NCBI GenBank assembly: GCA_026826555.1
Contig: JAKSZT010053883.1
Span: 29,151,559-29,215,558, forward strand
Source: Tolypeutes matacus
Lineage: Eukaryota; Chordata; Mammalia; Cingulata; Chlamyphoridae
Direction of reading: 5' to 3'
DNA: 64,000 bases
Position 1 is the first letter of the stretch; each line of letters begins with the position of its first letter. The notes below the pieces were generated by a model. The model worked only from the letters and a program-made list of their open reading frames with translations. It searched no databases and was not told where the DNA came from. This document shows positions 35,517 through 47,281 of this stretch, one piece after another. Made by a program: the position numbers and the translations under genes.

Positions 35517-36991
35517 GTAGGATGATTATTTTCAATTTTTATTGTTTTCAATGATGTACTTTCTTAAATTGCTTAAGTTTTGTGACTGTCTTTTTGTGGA
35601 TTGTTCATTTTTTATTTCTGCCCTGATTCATACATTTTTAGAGAAAGTCTTTGGTTTACTATTGATTTTTAGTAAAACTATGACTTCCATAAGTGCATTT
35701 ATAGATACTTATTTCTGAAAATGAAAAAATAATGAGGTTATGTTTCTTCTTTAAAAACCCTTTTTTGATCTGGTAGTGTTGGTAATGCTGCACACCACGC
35801 CAGTTAGATTCTACTCACAGACTCTACCTGTTAGCAGTGGAGCTTTTTCAGTAGTTCCTATGCACATTGAACTAATTATATTGAGAGAATTATGTCTTTA
35901 TTCTAGAATTGCATTTGACCATCTGTTGTCAGGCAAGTCCCTTGACCACTACTGGTCTCAGGCTCCTCAACTGTGAATCTGGAGAGGTTGAATATGATGC
36001 TCAAGAATTTGAGCACCTTTCTGTTGTACAGCTGATCACCGTTGAAGCTTTCTAAGCTACAGAATGACTTGATGTGTTTAGCATTAAAAAAAAAAAAAAA
36101 AAAAAAAAAGGCTAAGGACGTAGATTTGGGAGTAATACAATCATGTTTGTAGATAGTCTCCCAAGAATAGCATGCAGAAGAATCAATAGAGAGGAGAGAA
36201 ATACAGGAAAGACTTACATTTAAGGGACATCATAAGAAAGATACAGTTAAAGGTATATTTATTTTAATTCTTCTGTAAAACCTCAGCTTTTCAGGAAAAC
36301 TACCAGATAAGTCATAAGGAAGTAATCACTCTTAATATAAATAAAAAATAAGTGAGGAGAGATTAGTCAGGGAACTTTGTATATATCTTCTAATGATCTT
36401 GGCTAAGTAAGACTGAACAAGTTAACAGAAAGCTTAATGGTCTCAAACAGGAGTCAGCAAACTACAGCACATGCTCCAAATCTGGCCTGCTGTTGTCTGC
36501 TTTTTTGTGCAGACCATGATGAGCTAAGAATTGTTTTTGCAATTTTTAATGGTTTGAAAAAAAAAATCAAAAGGAGAATAATATTTTGTGGCATGTCAAA
36601 GTTATAGAAAATTCAAATTTCAATGCCCATAGTTTTATTGGTACATATAAAGCCATGTCCATTTGTTTATGTATTGTCTATGGCTCCTTTTGTTCTACAA
36701 CAAAGTTGTACAGTTCCTATATGGCCTGAACATTCTAAAACACTTGTTGTCTGGTCCTTTGATCTAAATAACAGATTAACTATTTTAAGGGAATGATCAT
36801 AATGCCTACTTGAGTGGAGTCACTTGCCCTTTAGTTCTGGTGCCTTTTCTGTTTATCTTCATAAGAAGGAACAGAGAGGAAGAATCAGTGAGTCTCCTTT
36901 CCTTTATACCTTCCTATCCTAGGATTTGAGAATTACTTAGTCCTATGTCTCAGGGGCTCAGTACTGTTTCTTTTTGTCCTCTTCTGTTCAG
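35517..36991. other. ZMYM4 intron with hAT-Charlie relic and poly(A) tract
   Basis: A run of about 25 A's lies at 36086-36109. 36453-36775 (CAGGAGTCAGCAAACTACAG ... GTCTGGTCCTTTGATCT) matches a MER58-like hAT-Charlie non-autonomous element. The rest is unassigned. Confidence 0.6.
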
Positions 36992-37240
36992 GTTACATGT
37001 TCTCTCGCATTGAAGAAGAGCATTTGTGGGAATGCAAACAGCTGGGTGCTTACTCACCAATTGTCCTCTTGAACACCCTCCTTTTCTTCAATACCAAATA
37101 CTTTCAACTAAAGAATGTTACTGAGCATTTGAAGCTTTCCTTTGCTCATGTGATGAGACGGACCAGAACTCTGAAGTACAGTACCAAGATGACATATCTG
37201 AGGTTCTTCCCACCTTTACAAAAGCAGGAGTCTGAACCAG
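36992..37240 (+). CDS. ZMYM4: ZMYM4 exon J (DUF3504, recombinase-like portion)
   Basis: 249 bases, the longest coding exon here, after TTCTGTTCAG and before GTGTGT; window residues 386-469. It encodes [20 protein letters not shown], then [17 protein letters not shown], then [20 protein letters not shown]. The E-E-LW-KQLG--SP--L--T--FFN-K pattern is the hallmark of the DUF3504 family and corresponds to the region related to Crypton recombinases. I do not see an intact tyrosine-recombinase catalytic set, consistent with a domesticated non-catalytic domain. Confidence 0.96.
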
Positions 37241-37370
37241 GTGTGTGGTGGTGTTTCTACATGTCTATTTGAAGTCTATTTAGTACTAAAATAGAGAGAT
37301 GTCACAGAGGGGTAGTCATAAATGCTAGTAAAGCCTAGCCTTAACAGCTTAAAACCTTAGTTCTTCCTTC

Positions 37371-37425
37371 CTCCCTCTCTCCCTCCCTCTCCCTTCTTTC
37401 CTTCTCCCTCCCTCTCCCTATTTTC
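37371..37425. repeat. (CCTT/CCCT)n low-complexity tract
   Basis: Imperfect CTTCC/CCCTCT repeats on the + strand, just downstream of exon J. Confidence 0.85.
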
Positions 37426-37835
37426 CATTACTTGAACACTCATGTCTACATTTAACCACTTTTTGTACATGTAAAACTAACCTTTTGTGGTTAGCAGATA
37501 TATCTCTGAGATAGTATACTGATTTGCACAGGCTTGAGGAGCCTGTGGTCTTTTGTTGGTTATAAGAAAGTTCCACCACTTAAAACTGACAACAGAGACC
37601 TGATAGGGATGGATTAACTGTATTGAACATTTTTTCCTTTGCTTTTGACGTTTTTTATAGTTATGATGCCAGATTAGATTTATAGCAGCTTCAAGTTGTA
37701 TTGAATGGTATTTTGCTTTCTGTAATACTATTATAAAATAAAGTTTGTTTATTGTCTCTAAAAAAAAAAATAGGCTTGCCTTAAAATGAAAGGGATTACT
37801 TGCTTACAATACTTTCATTGACTTTTAAATTAGAT

Positions 37836-38040
37836 GGGAAGCGGCTGTGGCTCAATCAGTAGGGCTCCCGTTTACCATATGGGAGGCCCCGGGTTCGGTT
37901 CCCGGGGCCTCCTGGTGAAGGCAAGCCCGCCCGCACGGCGTGGTTAGCTGACCCAGCGAGCACAAGCAGCAAGGGGAGGATAAATGAATAAATAAATAAA
38001 ATTTAAAAAAAATAATAATAAATAAATAAATAAATAAATT
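37836..38040 (+). mobile_element. DAS SINE copy
   Basis: Near-consensus DAS with B box GGGTTCGGTTCCCGG, ending in (AATA)n. Short duplication AAATTAGA on both sides (about 37827 and 38036). Confidence 0.9.
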
Positions 38041-38054
38041 AGAAATTCTAACCT

Positions 38055-39330
38055 AATTAGTCTAGGGTGGGGCACAAATCTGCATTTTTAAAATGTCCCA
38101 GGTGATTTAAATATGCAGTCAGGCTTGAGACTTACTGATTTAAAGGCACAAGATGGGTTGACTGCCAGTTAAAAAATAAAACCTGCTTAACTTTAAAATC
38201 TGCTGCTTTTAAATCTTTTTTTTTTTTTTTTTTTTTTTTTAATTTTTTAATTTAACCGGAGCACCTCTTTTTAATTAATATTAATTGTCAAATTCTGAAG
38301 GAACTTAAAACCTGGCTGGGAGCACACTACTTTTGTACACAGAATATCAATAGCAATGATTTCATTAGAAAGTTTATGATCTTGTATTTCTAAAACAGCC
38401 TACTAAATAATAGCTTGGTTAAAAAAAATTTTTTTTTTAGTTTTTATTTTGAAATACTTACAAACTTACAGGACAGTTACAAAAATAATACAAAACCTAT
38501 ACTGAGAACTCCAAAATACTCCTATCCCACAGATATCCAGCTATCTCACAGATATCCAGATCTACCAATTTTAACATTTTTGCCACATTTGTTGTATCAT
38601 TCAGTCTTTCTGTCTAATCCTTTTTCTGAACACTTGAATGTAGGTTGTAAACATCACGCTCCTTGAATACCTAATACTGCCATGTACATTTCCTAGTGCA
38701 GTTATCAAGTTCAAGAAGTTTAACATTTATGATACAAAGGTTGCACTCCATACTCCAGTTTTTTCATATGTCCCAATAATGTCCCTTTGAGCCTTTTTTC
38801 CTCCCTTTCTAGATCCCATCTAGGATCATGTATTACATTTAATTGTCATTGTCTCTTTAGTTGCTCTTTTTTTTTTTTTTTAATTGTGGGGACATGTATA
38901 CAGCATACACTTTCCCATCTGAACCACTTCCACACAAACCATACCATACATTGGGATTAGTCACATCATAATGTTGCATTGCCCTCACCATCTCCCATTA
39001 AAACTCTACCATTTCCCCAAATAGAAACCCTATGCCCATTATGCATTAACTCCTCATTCTCCATGTCCCTTGCCTCTGGCAACCTGTTCTATAATTTCTG
39101 TCTCTGTGAGCTTGCATATTATCCAGTATTTTCTTTGTAGTTATCATGGGGCTTAAATTTAACATCCTAAATCTATAATAATCGCATTTGCTTTGATACC
39201 AACTTAATTTCACCAAGTATACACAAACTATGTTCCTATACTCCTCTACTCCCACACCTTTATGTAGTTCTTGTCACAGATTACATGTTTATACATTATG
39301 AGTCCAGAACCACTGATTTGTCATTATATT
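38055..39330 (-). mobile_element. MER5-like fragment and old antisense L1 3' ends
   Basis: 38055-38150 resembles MER5A (GGTGGGGCACAAATCTGCAT). 38440-38870 and 38880-39330 resemble reverse L1 3'UTR types (TACAGGACAGTTACAAAAAT; AAACCCTATGCCCATTATGC). A run of more than 20 T's lies near 38218-38240. Family assignment is uncertain. Confidence 0.5.
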
Positions 39331-39391
39331 TTATACATTTTCCTTTTAGATCCTGTAGGAAGTAAAAAGTGGAGTTAAAAACCAAAATTAA

Positions 39392-39583
39392 GGGAAGCGG
39401 CTGTGGCTCAATCAGTAGGGCTCCCGTTTACCATATGGGAGGCCCCGGGTTCGGTTCCCGGGGCCTCCTGGTGAAGGCAAGCCCGCCCGCACGGCGTGGT
39501 TAGCTGACCCAGCGAGCGCAAGCAGCAAGGGGGGGATAAATGAATGAATAAATAAAATCTTAAAAAAATAAAAAAATAAATAA
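39392..39583 (+). mobile_element. DAS SINE copy
   Basis: Near-consensus, same sense as ZMYM4, ending (AATA)n. It is inserted in L1/HAL1-like sequence, and the next DAS copy 240 bases downstream is inverted relative to it. Confidence 0.9.
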
Positions 39584-39823
39584 TTTCCATCTCTCTGTTG
39601 ATGTTCTCTTTGTGTTCATTTATCGTTTCCCTGAATTCCTTTAGTTCTTTGTCCATTTATATTTACTCATGTTTTTACCTTCACTGGTCATGTTTCTTTC
39701 TTCATGCGGTTTCACTATATTGTCTTTTCTCCTTTCCTTTCAACCTGCAGAACCCTCTTTACCATGTCTTGTAGGGTTAGTGCAGTGATGATGCACTCCC
39801 TCAGTTTTTTATCTGGGAATGTC

Positions 39824-40003
39824 TTTTTTTTTAAAGATTTTATTTATTTATTCATTTATCCCCCCCTTGCTGCTTGTGCTCGCTGGGTCAGCCAACCACG
39901 CCGTGCAGGCGGGCTTGCCTTCACCAGGAGGCCCCGGGAACCGAACTCGGGGCCTCCCATATGGTAAACGGGAGCCCTACTGATTGAGCCACAGCCGCTT
40001 CCC
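39824..40003 (-). mobile_element. DAS SINE copy with target-site duplication
   Basis: Reverse DAS bracketed by TGGGAATGTCT (about 39815 and 40005-40015). Confidence 0.92.
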
Positions 40004-40472
40004 ATGGGAATGTCTTAAACTCTCCTTCATTTTTGAAAGATAGTTTTGCCAGAATATAGAATTCTTAATTGGCTATTTTTTTTTTTTGCTTTCAGCACTT
40101 TAAATATGTTATCTCACTACCTTCTTGACTCCATGGTTTTTTATGAGAAATTGATAATCTTATTGAGACTCGACATGTTGCCTCTCTCCTACAGCTCTCA
40201 GAATTTCTCTTTATCATTGGCATTCAACAGGTTTATTATAGTATATTGTGTTTGTGTCCTTTTGGGCCTGTTTGGAGTTCATTAAATATCTTAGATGTGT
40301 ATTTTCCTGCCTTTCATTAAATTTAGGAATTTTTCACCATTATTTCTTTGGGTATTCTCTCTGCCCCTTCTCTCTTCCTTCTCTTTCAGGGATCCCCTCA
40401 GTGTCTTTATTGATACACTTGATGGTGTCCCACAGATTCCTCAGGCTCTGATCACTTTTCTTCATTCCTTCT

Positions 40473-40660
40473 TTTTTTTTTTTTTTTTAAAGATTTTATT
40501 TATTTATTCATTTATCCCCCCCCTTGCTGCTTGTGCTCGCTGGGTCAGCCAACCACGCCGTGCAGGCGGGCTTGCCTTCACCAGGAGGCCCCGGGAACCG
40601 AACCCGGGGCCTCCCATATGGTAAACGGGAGCCCTACTGATTGAGCCACAGCCGCTTCCC
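40473..40660 (-). mobile_element. DAS SINE copy with target-site duplication
   Basis: Reverse DAS bracketed by TTCATTCCTTCTTT (about 40461 and 40661-40674), with an 18-T run as the complement of its A-tail. Confidence 0.93.
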
Positions 40661-41859
40661 TTCATTCCTTCTTTATTCTGCTTCTCAGACTGGCAATTTC
40701 AAGTGTCTTATCTTCAAGGTCACTAATTCTTTCTTTTGCCAGCTCCACTCTGCTTTGAACCCCTCTAGGGAATTTTAAATTTCTGTTACTGTGGTCTTCA
40801 GCTCTGGCTCCTTTTCATAATTTCCATCCCTCTATTGATATTCTCTTTATGTTCATTTATCATTTTCGTGAATTCCTTTAGTTCTTTGTGCATATTTTCC
40901 TTTAGCTCGTTGAGCATATCTAGGACCAGTTTTTTGAAGTCTTTGTCTGGTCCTCCTGACTCATAGTTTCTAATGTGTTAATATTCTCCTTTGCCTGGGC
41001 CATCACTTCCTGTTTCTTTATGTTTTGTAATCTTTTGTTGAAGCTCGGACATTTTGATATTTTAATGTATTATTGATGGAATTTAGACTGAAGAGTCTGT
41101 TCCTTCAGCTTGTATTCATCTAGTGTTATGACAGAGCTTTCCTTGAATGACAGGAGCTAACAAAAGAAAATAAAAAAGAATGAAAAAAAGAAAACGCTTC
41201 TCCCAGTCCTTGCATATTGACCTTTGTGAGTGCTCTCCTTCAGAGCTTATCATTACAGTGAATTTGGAGAATAGCTCCAGGCCAAAATGTAGGGCCTCCC
41301 TAATCCTTTCTGTCCATGTGTCTTGTCTTGGGCATGTACATGTGGACCTGAAAATTCCCATTTCCATGATTCCGAATGTCCCCTCTTCACTGGGAAACAG
41401 TTTCCTCATGGACCCAGGCATGGCAGTTTATATTCTATAGCCAGCAATCCCTTCCCCAAGCAGAACGACTTGACTGCTATCCCTCAGCATTCTGTAAGAG
41501 AACTCAGTGTGCTGCCTTCTATATGCAGGGCAAGTTCTGGGACAGTAAGCCCCTCAGACCACCACCAGATAGATTGGACCAGGCATACATCCTCCCAGTA
41601 TGTCCCACAAGGGTTACTATGCTCCCTAGTAACCACATCTGGGAACAAGGGACTACTTCACTATGAGATCCTTCCACTTTTAATTAGCCCTTTTCTTGAT
41701 TTGGTGTTCACTCTATTACTGTAGTCTTTTAACTGTTTTCTGGAACTTTGAGAAAGATGTTGCTACCAGTTCTTGTTGGTTGTTCAAAGCTTCTGTGGGG
41801 AGGGAGCCCTGAAGTGCCTCACTTTGCCATCTTGATCATTCCAGAGCCTAATAGATCCA

Positions 41860-42170
41860 CCCCACCCTCATTGTTTGCGCTCGCTGTCTGCTGTCTGCTG
41901 TCTGCTTGTCTTCTCTTTTAGGAGACACCAGGAGCCAAACCTGGGACCTCCCATGTGGTAGAAAGGCACTCAATCACTTGAGCCACCTTTGCTCCCTGCT
42001 TTGTTGTGTCTCCCATTTTGTTTTCTCTTTTGTGTCTCCTTGTTGCATCAGCCTGTCACACCAACTCACTGTCTTGTTCGTCTTCTCCAGGAGGCTCCAG
42101 GAACTAAACCCGGACCTCCTGTGTGGTAGGCGGGAGCTCAATCACTTGAGCCACATCTACTTTCCTAATA
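41860..42170 (-). repeat. Dimeric tRNA-derived SINE
   Basis: Heads near 41920 (GGAGACACCAGGAGCCAAAC) and 42090 (GGAGGCTCCAGGAACTAAAC), with GTCTGCTGTCTGC repeats in the body. Confidence 0.75.
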
Positions 42171-42232
42171 GTTTGTTTTTAATATTTAAAAAAAATAATA
42201 TTGGTAGTATAGAATTAGAAATTAACTGTATT

Positions 42233-42465
42233 ACTTTTTTTTTTTTTTTTTTTTAAGGTACCAGGGGCTGGGGAATGAACCCGGATCCTCGTATATGGGA
42301 AGCTGGCGCTCAACCACTGAGCCACATCAGCTCCCCTGAGTTGGTTTTTATATTTGTTTTTGCTTGTTGTTTCCATTTTCCTTAGGAGGCACTGGGAACG
42401 GAACCCAGGACCTCCCATGTGGGAGGTGGGCGCTCAGGTGCTTGAGCCGCATCTGCTCCCCACTG
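42233..42465 (-). repeat. Dimeric tRNA-derived SINE
   Basis: Begins with a 20-T run; heads GGGGAATGAACCCGGATCCT and GGAACGGAACCCAGGACCTC, with the linker CCTGAGTTGGTTTTTATA. Confidence 0.78.
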
Positions 42466-43779
42466 TATTAGTTTTACCAAAAGTATAAGTTCTAAATTTC
42501 CCCAAATCAGTTTGTTACTTCTTTGGGATAAGAATAAAATATATTCTTTTGAATTGAGAATTAAAATTTACTGAAACTAAGATCTATAAAAAATAATTGT
42601 TGAACTTGTTTGATTTAATGTAAACTTTACTTGACTCCTTTACTTTAAAAAAACACTTATCTTTTTATCCCAATGTTTATGTCCCATTAACTTAGTTTGG
42701 TTCATATTATGGGCCACTTGGAGCTCTTGATGTTAATTGGGGGAGGGAGAGGCTGCCAGATAACATTTCCCTGTTTTCTCATTAAATCCTTTAAAAACTG
42801 GTAATAAGTTAAGCTTGAGTTTTTTAATGAGTAGCTAGCAAAGTCTTTCTATTTATGTTGCCTCCAAATAGAAAACTAGGATGAATTTTGTTAAAGTAAT
42901 AATGCACATGTAGCTCAGTGGTGAGCACATGCTTCACATGTACGAGGTCTTGGGTTTATTTCCAGTACTTCATAAATAAATACATTCATAAATACATGCA
43001 TACATACATGCATACAGTAAGCTGGAGAAAGTTCTCAGCCAGCTGTTAAGCACAACTGTGAGAAAGTTAGAAGAAACCTGTTTTTTGTTTTTTCAGTTTC
43101 TCAAGTTGACTTACTGTTCTTTTGAAGACTGAATAGAGAAAGTAGGAAAGAAACAGCCCACTTCCTATGTCTGCATCCTGGCTTCTTTCTCATAAGCGCC
43201 ACACTCAGTGAAATTGTATTGGTGAAAAAGGATTTGCTGTTTTCTTATCATATGCTAACTATTGGGAATTTCTTTTCCCAACAAAGATGGCAGTTCTTTT
43301 GAGACTGTGATAAATAAAGGAAGCTTGAACAAAAGACCAGTAGGCATGGATGCCCCACATTAGAAATATTTTTAGGTGGAGAGGTAACAACTTCTATCTT
43401 GATCTGTACTATAGAAGAGCAAGTGGAACCCTCTTTTCTGGACTATAGCGCCCTATGCTTAACAATGCCTATTGACACAATCAGCCTCATAATTGACACA
43501 CTAGACTCTAGCACCATGCTTTTTGCCCCAGTGCCTCCAGTTTTGTGAACAGGGGAACATAAATTTCACAGGACAAGAATTGTTTTGTTCACTGTTGTAA
43601 ACCCAGCGCTTAGAATAATGTCCGGTACCCCTGTAAGTACTCAGTAAATAGTCGTTGAATAAATGAATAAATAAAAGGGAGGGAAAGAGTGATGGGCAAG
43701 GCAAAGGTCATTGGGTGCCCTGAGACTTGTAGAAAATACTTTTCTAATATAATCCTTTGATTATTATTTTTGTCTCAAG
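42466..43779. other. ZMYM4 intron, SINE monomer and L2 end, otherwise unique
   Basis: 42895-43015 is a diverged + strand SINE monomer (CATGTAGCTCAGTGGTGAGC) with a (CATA)n tail. 43570-43670 looks like an L2 3' end (AAACCCAGCGCTTAGAATAA, then GTTGAATAAATGAATAAA). The rest is unassigned. Confidence 0.55.
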
Positions 43780-43909
43780 ATAAACTAAATATTGGCAAAA
43801 GGAAACGAAATGAAGATGAGGAGGTTCCGCTAGGTGTGGAGATGGCAGAAAATACTGACAACCCACTAAGATGCCCAGTCCGACTTTATGAGTTTTACCT
43901 ATCAAAATG
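43780..43909 (+). CDS. ZMYM4: ZMYM4 exon K (basic/acidic segment and conserved tail)
   Basis: 130 bases after TGTCTCAAG and before a consensus GTAAGT donor. Window residues 469-512. It starts DKLNIGKRKRNEDEEVPLGV, a basic cluster (GKRKRNE) that could act as a nuclear localisation signal, then MAENTDNPLRCPVRLYEFYL. The NPLRCPVRLYEFYLSK motif is strongly conserved among ZMYM2/3/4 and QRICH1. It is separated from exon J by a 6.5-kb intron holding four young SINE copies. Confidence 0.95.
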
Positions 43910-44815
43910 GTAAGTGATCTTCCTCTGCACTAGTTATAACACACTTCAAAAAGGAGTTAACAAATTTTGGATTTCAGATGCTTAGACATCAGAAATCTAT
44001 CTAGCTGGCCTCTGACTTTAGACAAGGATTTATCTTTAATTTCATTCTTTTCCCATTTTTATATCTGTCTGGATTGTTGAATCAAGAAATAAATTGTCTT
44101 GTCTTGATTTTTTCACAAAAATCTCTTCAAAAGTAAGAATCACTTGAATTGTTTGATCTTTCCAACTGTTACTCAACATTTACTTTATATCTAAATGCAG
44201 TGATTTTATTATTTATATAGAAAAGGAATTTAGAAGAGAGCTTATATTGCTAGCCTACAAACAAGAAAACAATTTACTTTTAAAGAATTGGAATTTTTGA
44301 GTGGTCCTTTTCTTATACAAACTTTATGATTTTAGAGTTGTAAGAGCCATACTAAAGCTTTTTTTTTTTTTTTCCTCAAAAAAATATGACTAAGTTTACC
44401 CTTTGTTAATATGTATTGAGTGTCCTTGAGGTTCATCCCAGGATATTGGGCATTGAGGATATGTGGTTCTCAGCCATAGTGTCACATGTGAGTTGAATTT
44501 TTTTTTTTTTTTTTTTTTTTTGTTATTCCTCATGTTTTAAGTACTAAAGCTTGTAAAGGATTTACACTTTGACATATTAACATTATACTCACTTCCAACC
44601 CAGTGTGGTTTCTTGAGTGTGTGAGGAAAGATATGTAGTTACAGGTTACTTCTTAGGGAAAAATACCCATAAACTTATTCATCCCTGTGGGTGTGTTGCT
44701 TATCTATGAGGTAAGTCACAGTGGGGAAAAGTTGAGAGCCATTATATTAAGGAATAGTTAGATATTTTCTATACTCTGATTCCCAATTTCCTTTTTTTTC
44801 CCCCCCTATGGATAG
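43910..44815. other. Last ZMYM4 intron
   Basis: No transposon that I can name; a 26-T run at about 44499-44522 and a T-rich acceptor region. It ends at TATGGATAG before exon L. Confidence 0.55.
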
Positions 44816-45023
44816 TTCTGAAAGTGTGAAGCAGAGGAATGATGTGTTTTACCTTCAACCTGAGCGTTCCTGTGTCCCGAATAGCCCCATGTGGTACTCC
44901 ACATTCCCGATAGACCCTGGGACCCTGGACACCATGTTAACACGTATTCTCATGGTGAGGGAGGTACATGAAGAACTTGCCAAAGCCAAATCTGAAGACT
45001 CTGATGTTGAATTATCAGATTAA
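44816..45023 (+). CDS. ZMYM4: ZMYM4 terminal coding exon L
   Basis: The exon begins after TATGGATAG; one base completes a Cys codon begun in exon K (SKC), then 68 codons and TAA at 45021-45023. Window residues 512-580. It encodes SVKQRNDVFYLQPERSCVPN, then a segment with PMWYSTFPIDPGTLDTML, and an acidic end KSEDSDVELSD matching the ZMYM4 C-terminus as I know it. The FYLQPE and PMWYS motifs are shared by the DUF3504 family. An ATG at 44808 lies in the intron upstream of the acceptor and is not the start of the gene. Confidence 0.96.
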
Positions 45024-45502
45024 AATGGAAGTGAGGTTCCTATTTTCATACATATTGGTATGCACCAAACTGTGAATGCATCCAGCTGTTGGAAAACGAT
45101 ATATAAACCCAAGTCCTCCTGACTTGATTATAAGATAATGGAAAACAGACAACTCGTGAACCAGTGTGGATGTACAAATGAAAATTGAAGGAAAGAATAT
45201 GGACTGAGAAATTTTGTTCTTCGGCAGTGATACATAGTTCTTAGACATCTTCAGAATGACTAACCAGTTTCTCTGAGTGGTGCATAATCTTACTTTGTTT
45301 GGGAATAACAAATCGTGGAATATTTTTAAGGAAACCTTGTATAAAACTCAACCATAGTAACCTTAGACCTTAGAGAGTTAGCTTTGGAGTGAAACCTTGG
45401 CTGCACTAGACAACTTGGGCAAGCCCTATGTAAAAGTCAGAAGTCAGTACAGAGCTAAAAGTGACATCAGATGAGGACTGTGGGACCCACACTTTAAGAA
45501 CC

Positions 45503-45508
45503 AATAAA
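45503..45508 (+). promoter_or_regulatory. Proximal poly(A) signal candidate (ZMYM4)
   Basis: AATAAA 480 bases after the ZMYM4 stop, followed by a T-rich tract (CAACTTTTTTTAAAAGG). It could produce a short 3'UTR isoform. Confidence 0.45.
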
Positions 45509-47275
45509 AATACTCAACTTTTTTTAAAAGGTAGAGAGTGAAGTGGTCTTGATTTTGATTTTCACTGCCAATCCAATTATGTGAAGGATAGAAGCCTTTG
45601 GTGCTTTTGCCATGGACCCCTCATATCAAGGAAAAAGGCCTTCACTGCTGTTAACACAATAATGTGTCCCTTTCACTTTTTGGATCTAGCCTTCTTGGGT
45701 GTGGGTAAATTAAGGTAAAGGGAATGAAATCCACAAACTGATTATGCACACAGAAAATCTATGGAACCCATTAGACTCCTTGTGTCTTGAATTGTTTGTA
45801 GAAAACCCACTAAAATGCCCATTTCTCTGGGTGTCAACCCTTTATTGCTGCTATCTCATAGCATGAGCTGTGGTACACAGAAATGGGGGTTCTTTTTTTT
45901 TTTTTCCCCATTGTTTTCCCCCAAATGGCAGCCTTCTTCCCATTGCTTTACCTTCCTGCTTCCCAAATAATTCTTCTTATTTTGTCTTTTGTACAAGTTT
46001 CTGGAGGCCCTGGTCATTTCAAAAAGAATAGTCTTCTCTCCCTACCCTGGCAAAACTATGGGTGATTCTACAAAGACACAGTATTACTTAGCTATCAGAA
46101 GTATGGTAGAAAAGGTCCTAGTATGTTCCTTATACCCTAACAAACTTGAAAATAGGGATCCTAGGGTTAGGATATCCACAGGCAGGTCTTCTTATAGCAT
46201 TATTCCAAACTCTGTCTGTTTTAGTAGTTCCATGAGGATTGCAGGTCATAGGTGTGTTTGGCATATCAGTCCATCGCCCTCATATTCATTCTCAATTTAT
46301 TCCCCACAAAATTTTGAATCAGAGCTTTTATGATGTTCGCAAATCATAGAACTTCTTTAGTTGAGATAAATTTCACCCTATGATAGAGATGAGAGAAGTC
46401 CAAAAAGCCTATTAGAAATTTTAATCTTTTCAATATGTCCCATTTCAGGTGGGGGTGACAGGTGTTTTTGGTTTTGTTTTTGTTTCATTTTTCTGTTTTT
46501 AACAAATAAGTCATTTGACTTCAATAAAAAGTAGGCCTTTCGACATTATGTACTTGATGGTTCTGTCCCTCTGCCTGTAACAAATTTCATTTTTATTACC
46601 AAGAACTGTGTGAAAGAAGTAAATCTGCCCCAATTTTGTATGATAACATCCATCTGTGTTTGTAATTTCTGACTGGAAAACTTCCTTACTTCTAGGCTTT
46701 GTTTGATATGGAGGAAAAACAATTGGATTGTCTGATAAGTCTGCCAATAAACTATCCAGAAGCATCAGGTGTAATATTCCCCACTATACGAATTTTATGG
46801 TTTGTATAAACAATAACATTTTCCCCTTCTGTAGCTGTATGCAAAACAAATATTGTTAGCATAGTAGATAAATTGTTATAAAATATCAGAAAGAAAAAAA
46901 AAATCTGTATCTTTTAACAGAGAACAACTAATACCCAAATAAATGACTGTATCAGGATTTCAACTGCATGTTAGTCCACACAGTTGCCCAGAACCCTAAA
47001 TTATTAATAATTCATAGGAGAAAATACTAATTATTGGTCATTCCTCATAAGTATAGCTGTTGATATGTGTCAGATTATTTGCTTCTTTCATTTTATCAAA
47101 ATTGTGTAAAATTACATTTTGCCCCCCAGGTGAGGGAAAAAAACAACAACAGAAAAAAAAAAGAAAAGAAAAAACAACAGAAACATCCTCAATCCTCCTT
47201 TCTATTCTTTTTTTGTTTTTGTTTTTAACCACTCCGGGGTTTACCCTTGCAGAAACCACAGAAATATTCCCTTAG

Positions 47276-47281
47276 AATAAA
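47276..47281 (+). promoter_or_regulatory. Distal poly(A) signal candidate (ZMYM4)
   Basis: AATAAA followed by a GT-rich downstream element within about 40 bases. Beyond it, repeats and MIR fragments resume, which fits the end of the transcription unit. Another AATAAA near 47652 is a weaker alternative. Confidence 0.5.

Larger units (their letters stand above)
39584..41850 (-). mobile_element. Antisense L1/HAL1-like 5' half
   Basis: On the - strand it begins near 41845 with a 5'UTR-like AAGATGGCAAAGTGAGGCAC and runs through coiled-coil ORF1-like sequence toward 39590. No frame remains intact. Two DAS copies (39824-40003, 40473-40660) interrupt it. HAL1 versus L1M is not decided. Confidence 0.6.

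Noticed and set aside
41323..41724. 133-codon frame on the + strand
   Set aside because: Located in an L1/HAL1-like 5'UTR region read backwards; no protein similarity that I recognise.
44808..44816. ATG just upstream of the last ZMYM4 exon as a separate gene start
   Set aside because: It lies within the intron before the acceptor; the exon joins in frame with the preceding one and encodes the known ZMYM4 C-terminus.
46511..46765. 84-codon - strand frame in the ZMYM4 3'UTR as an antisense gene
   Set aside because: Short, AT-rich, no motif; chance frames of this size are expected here.
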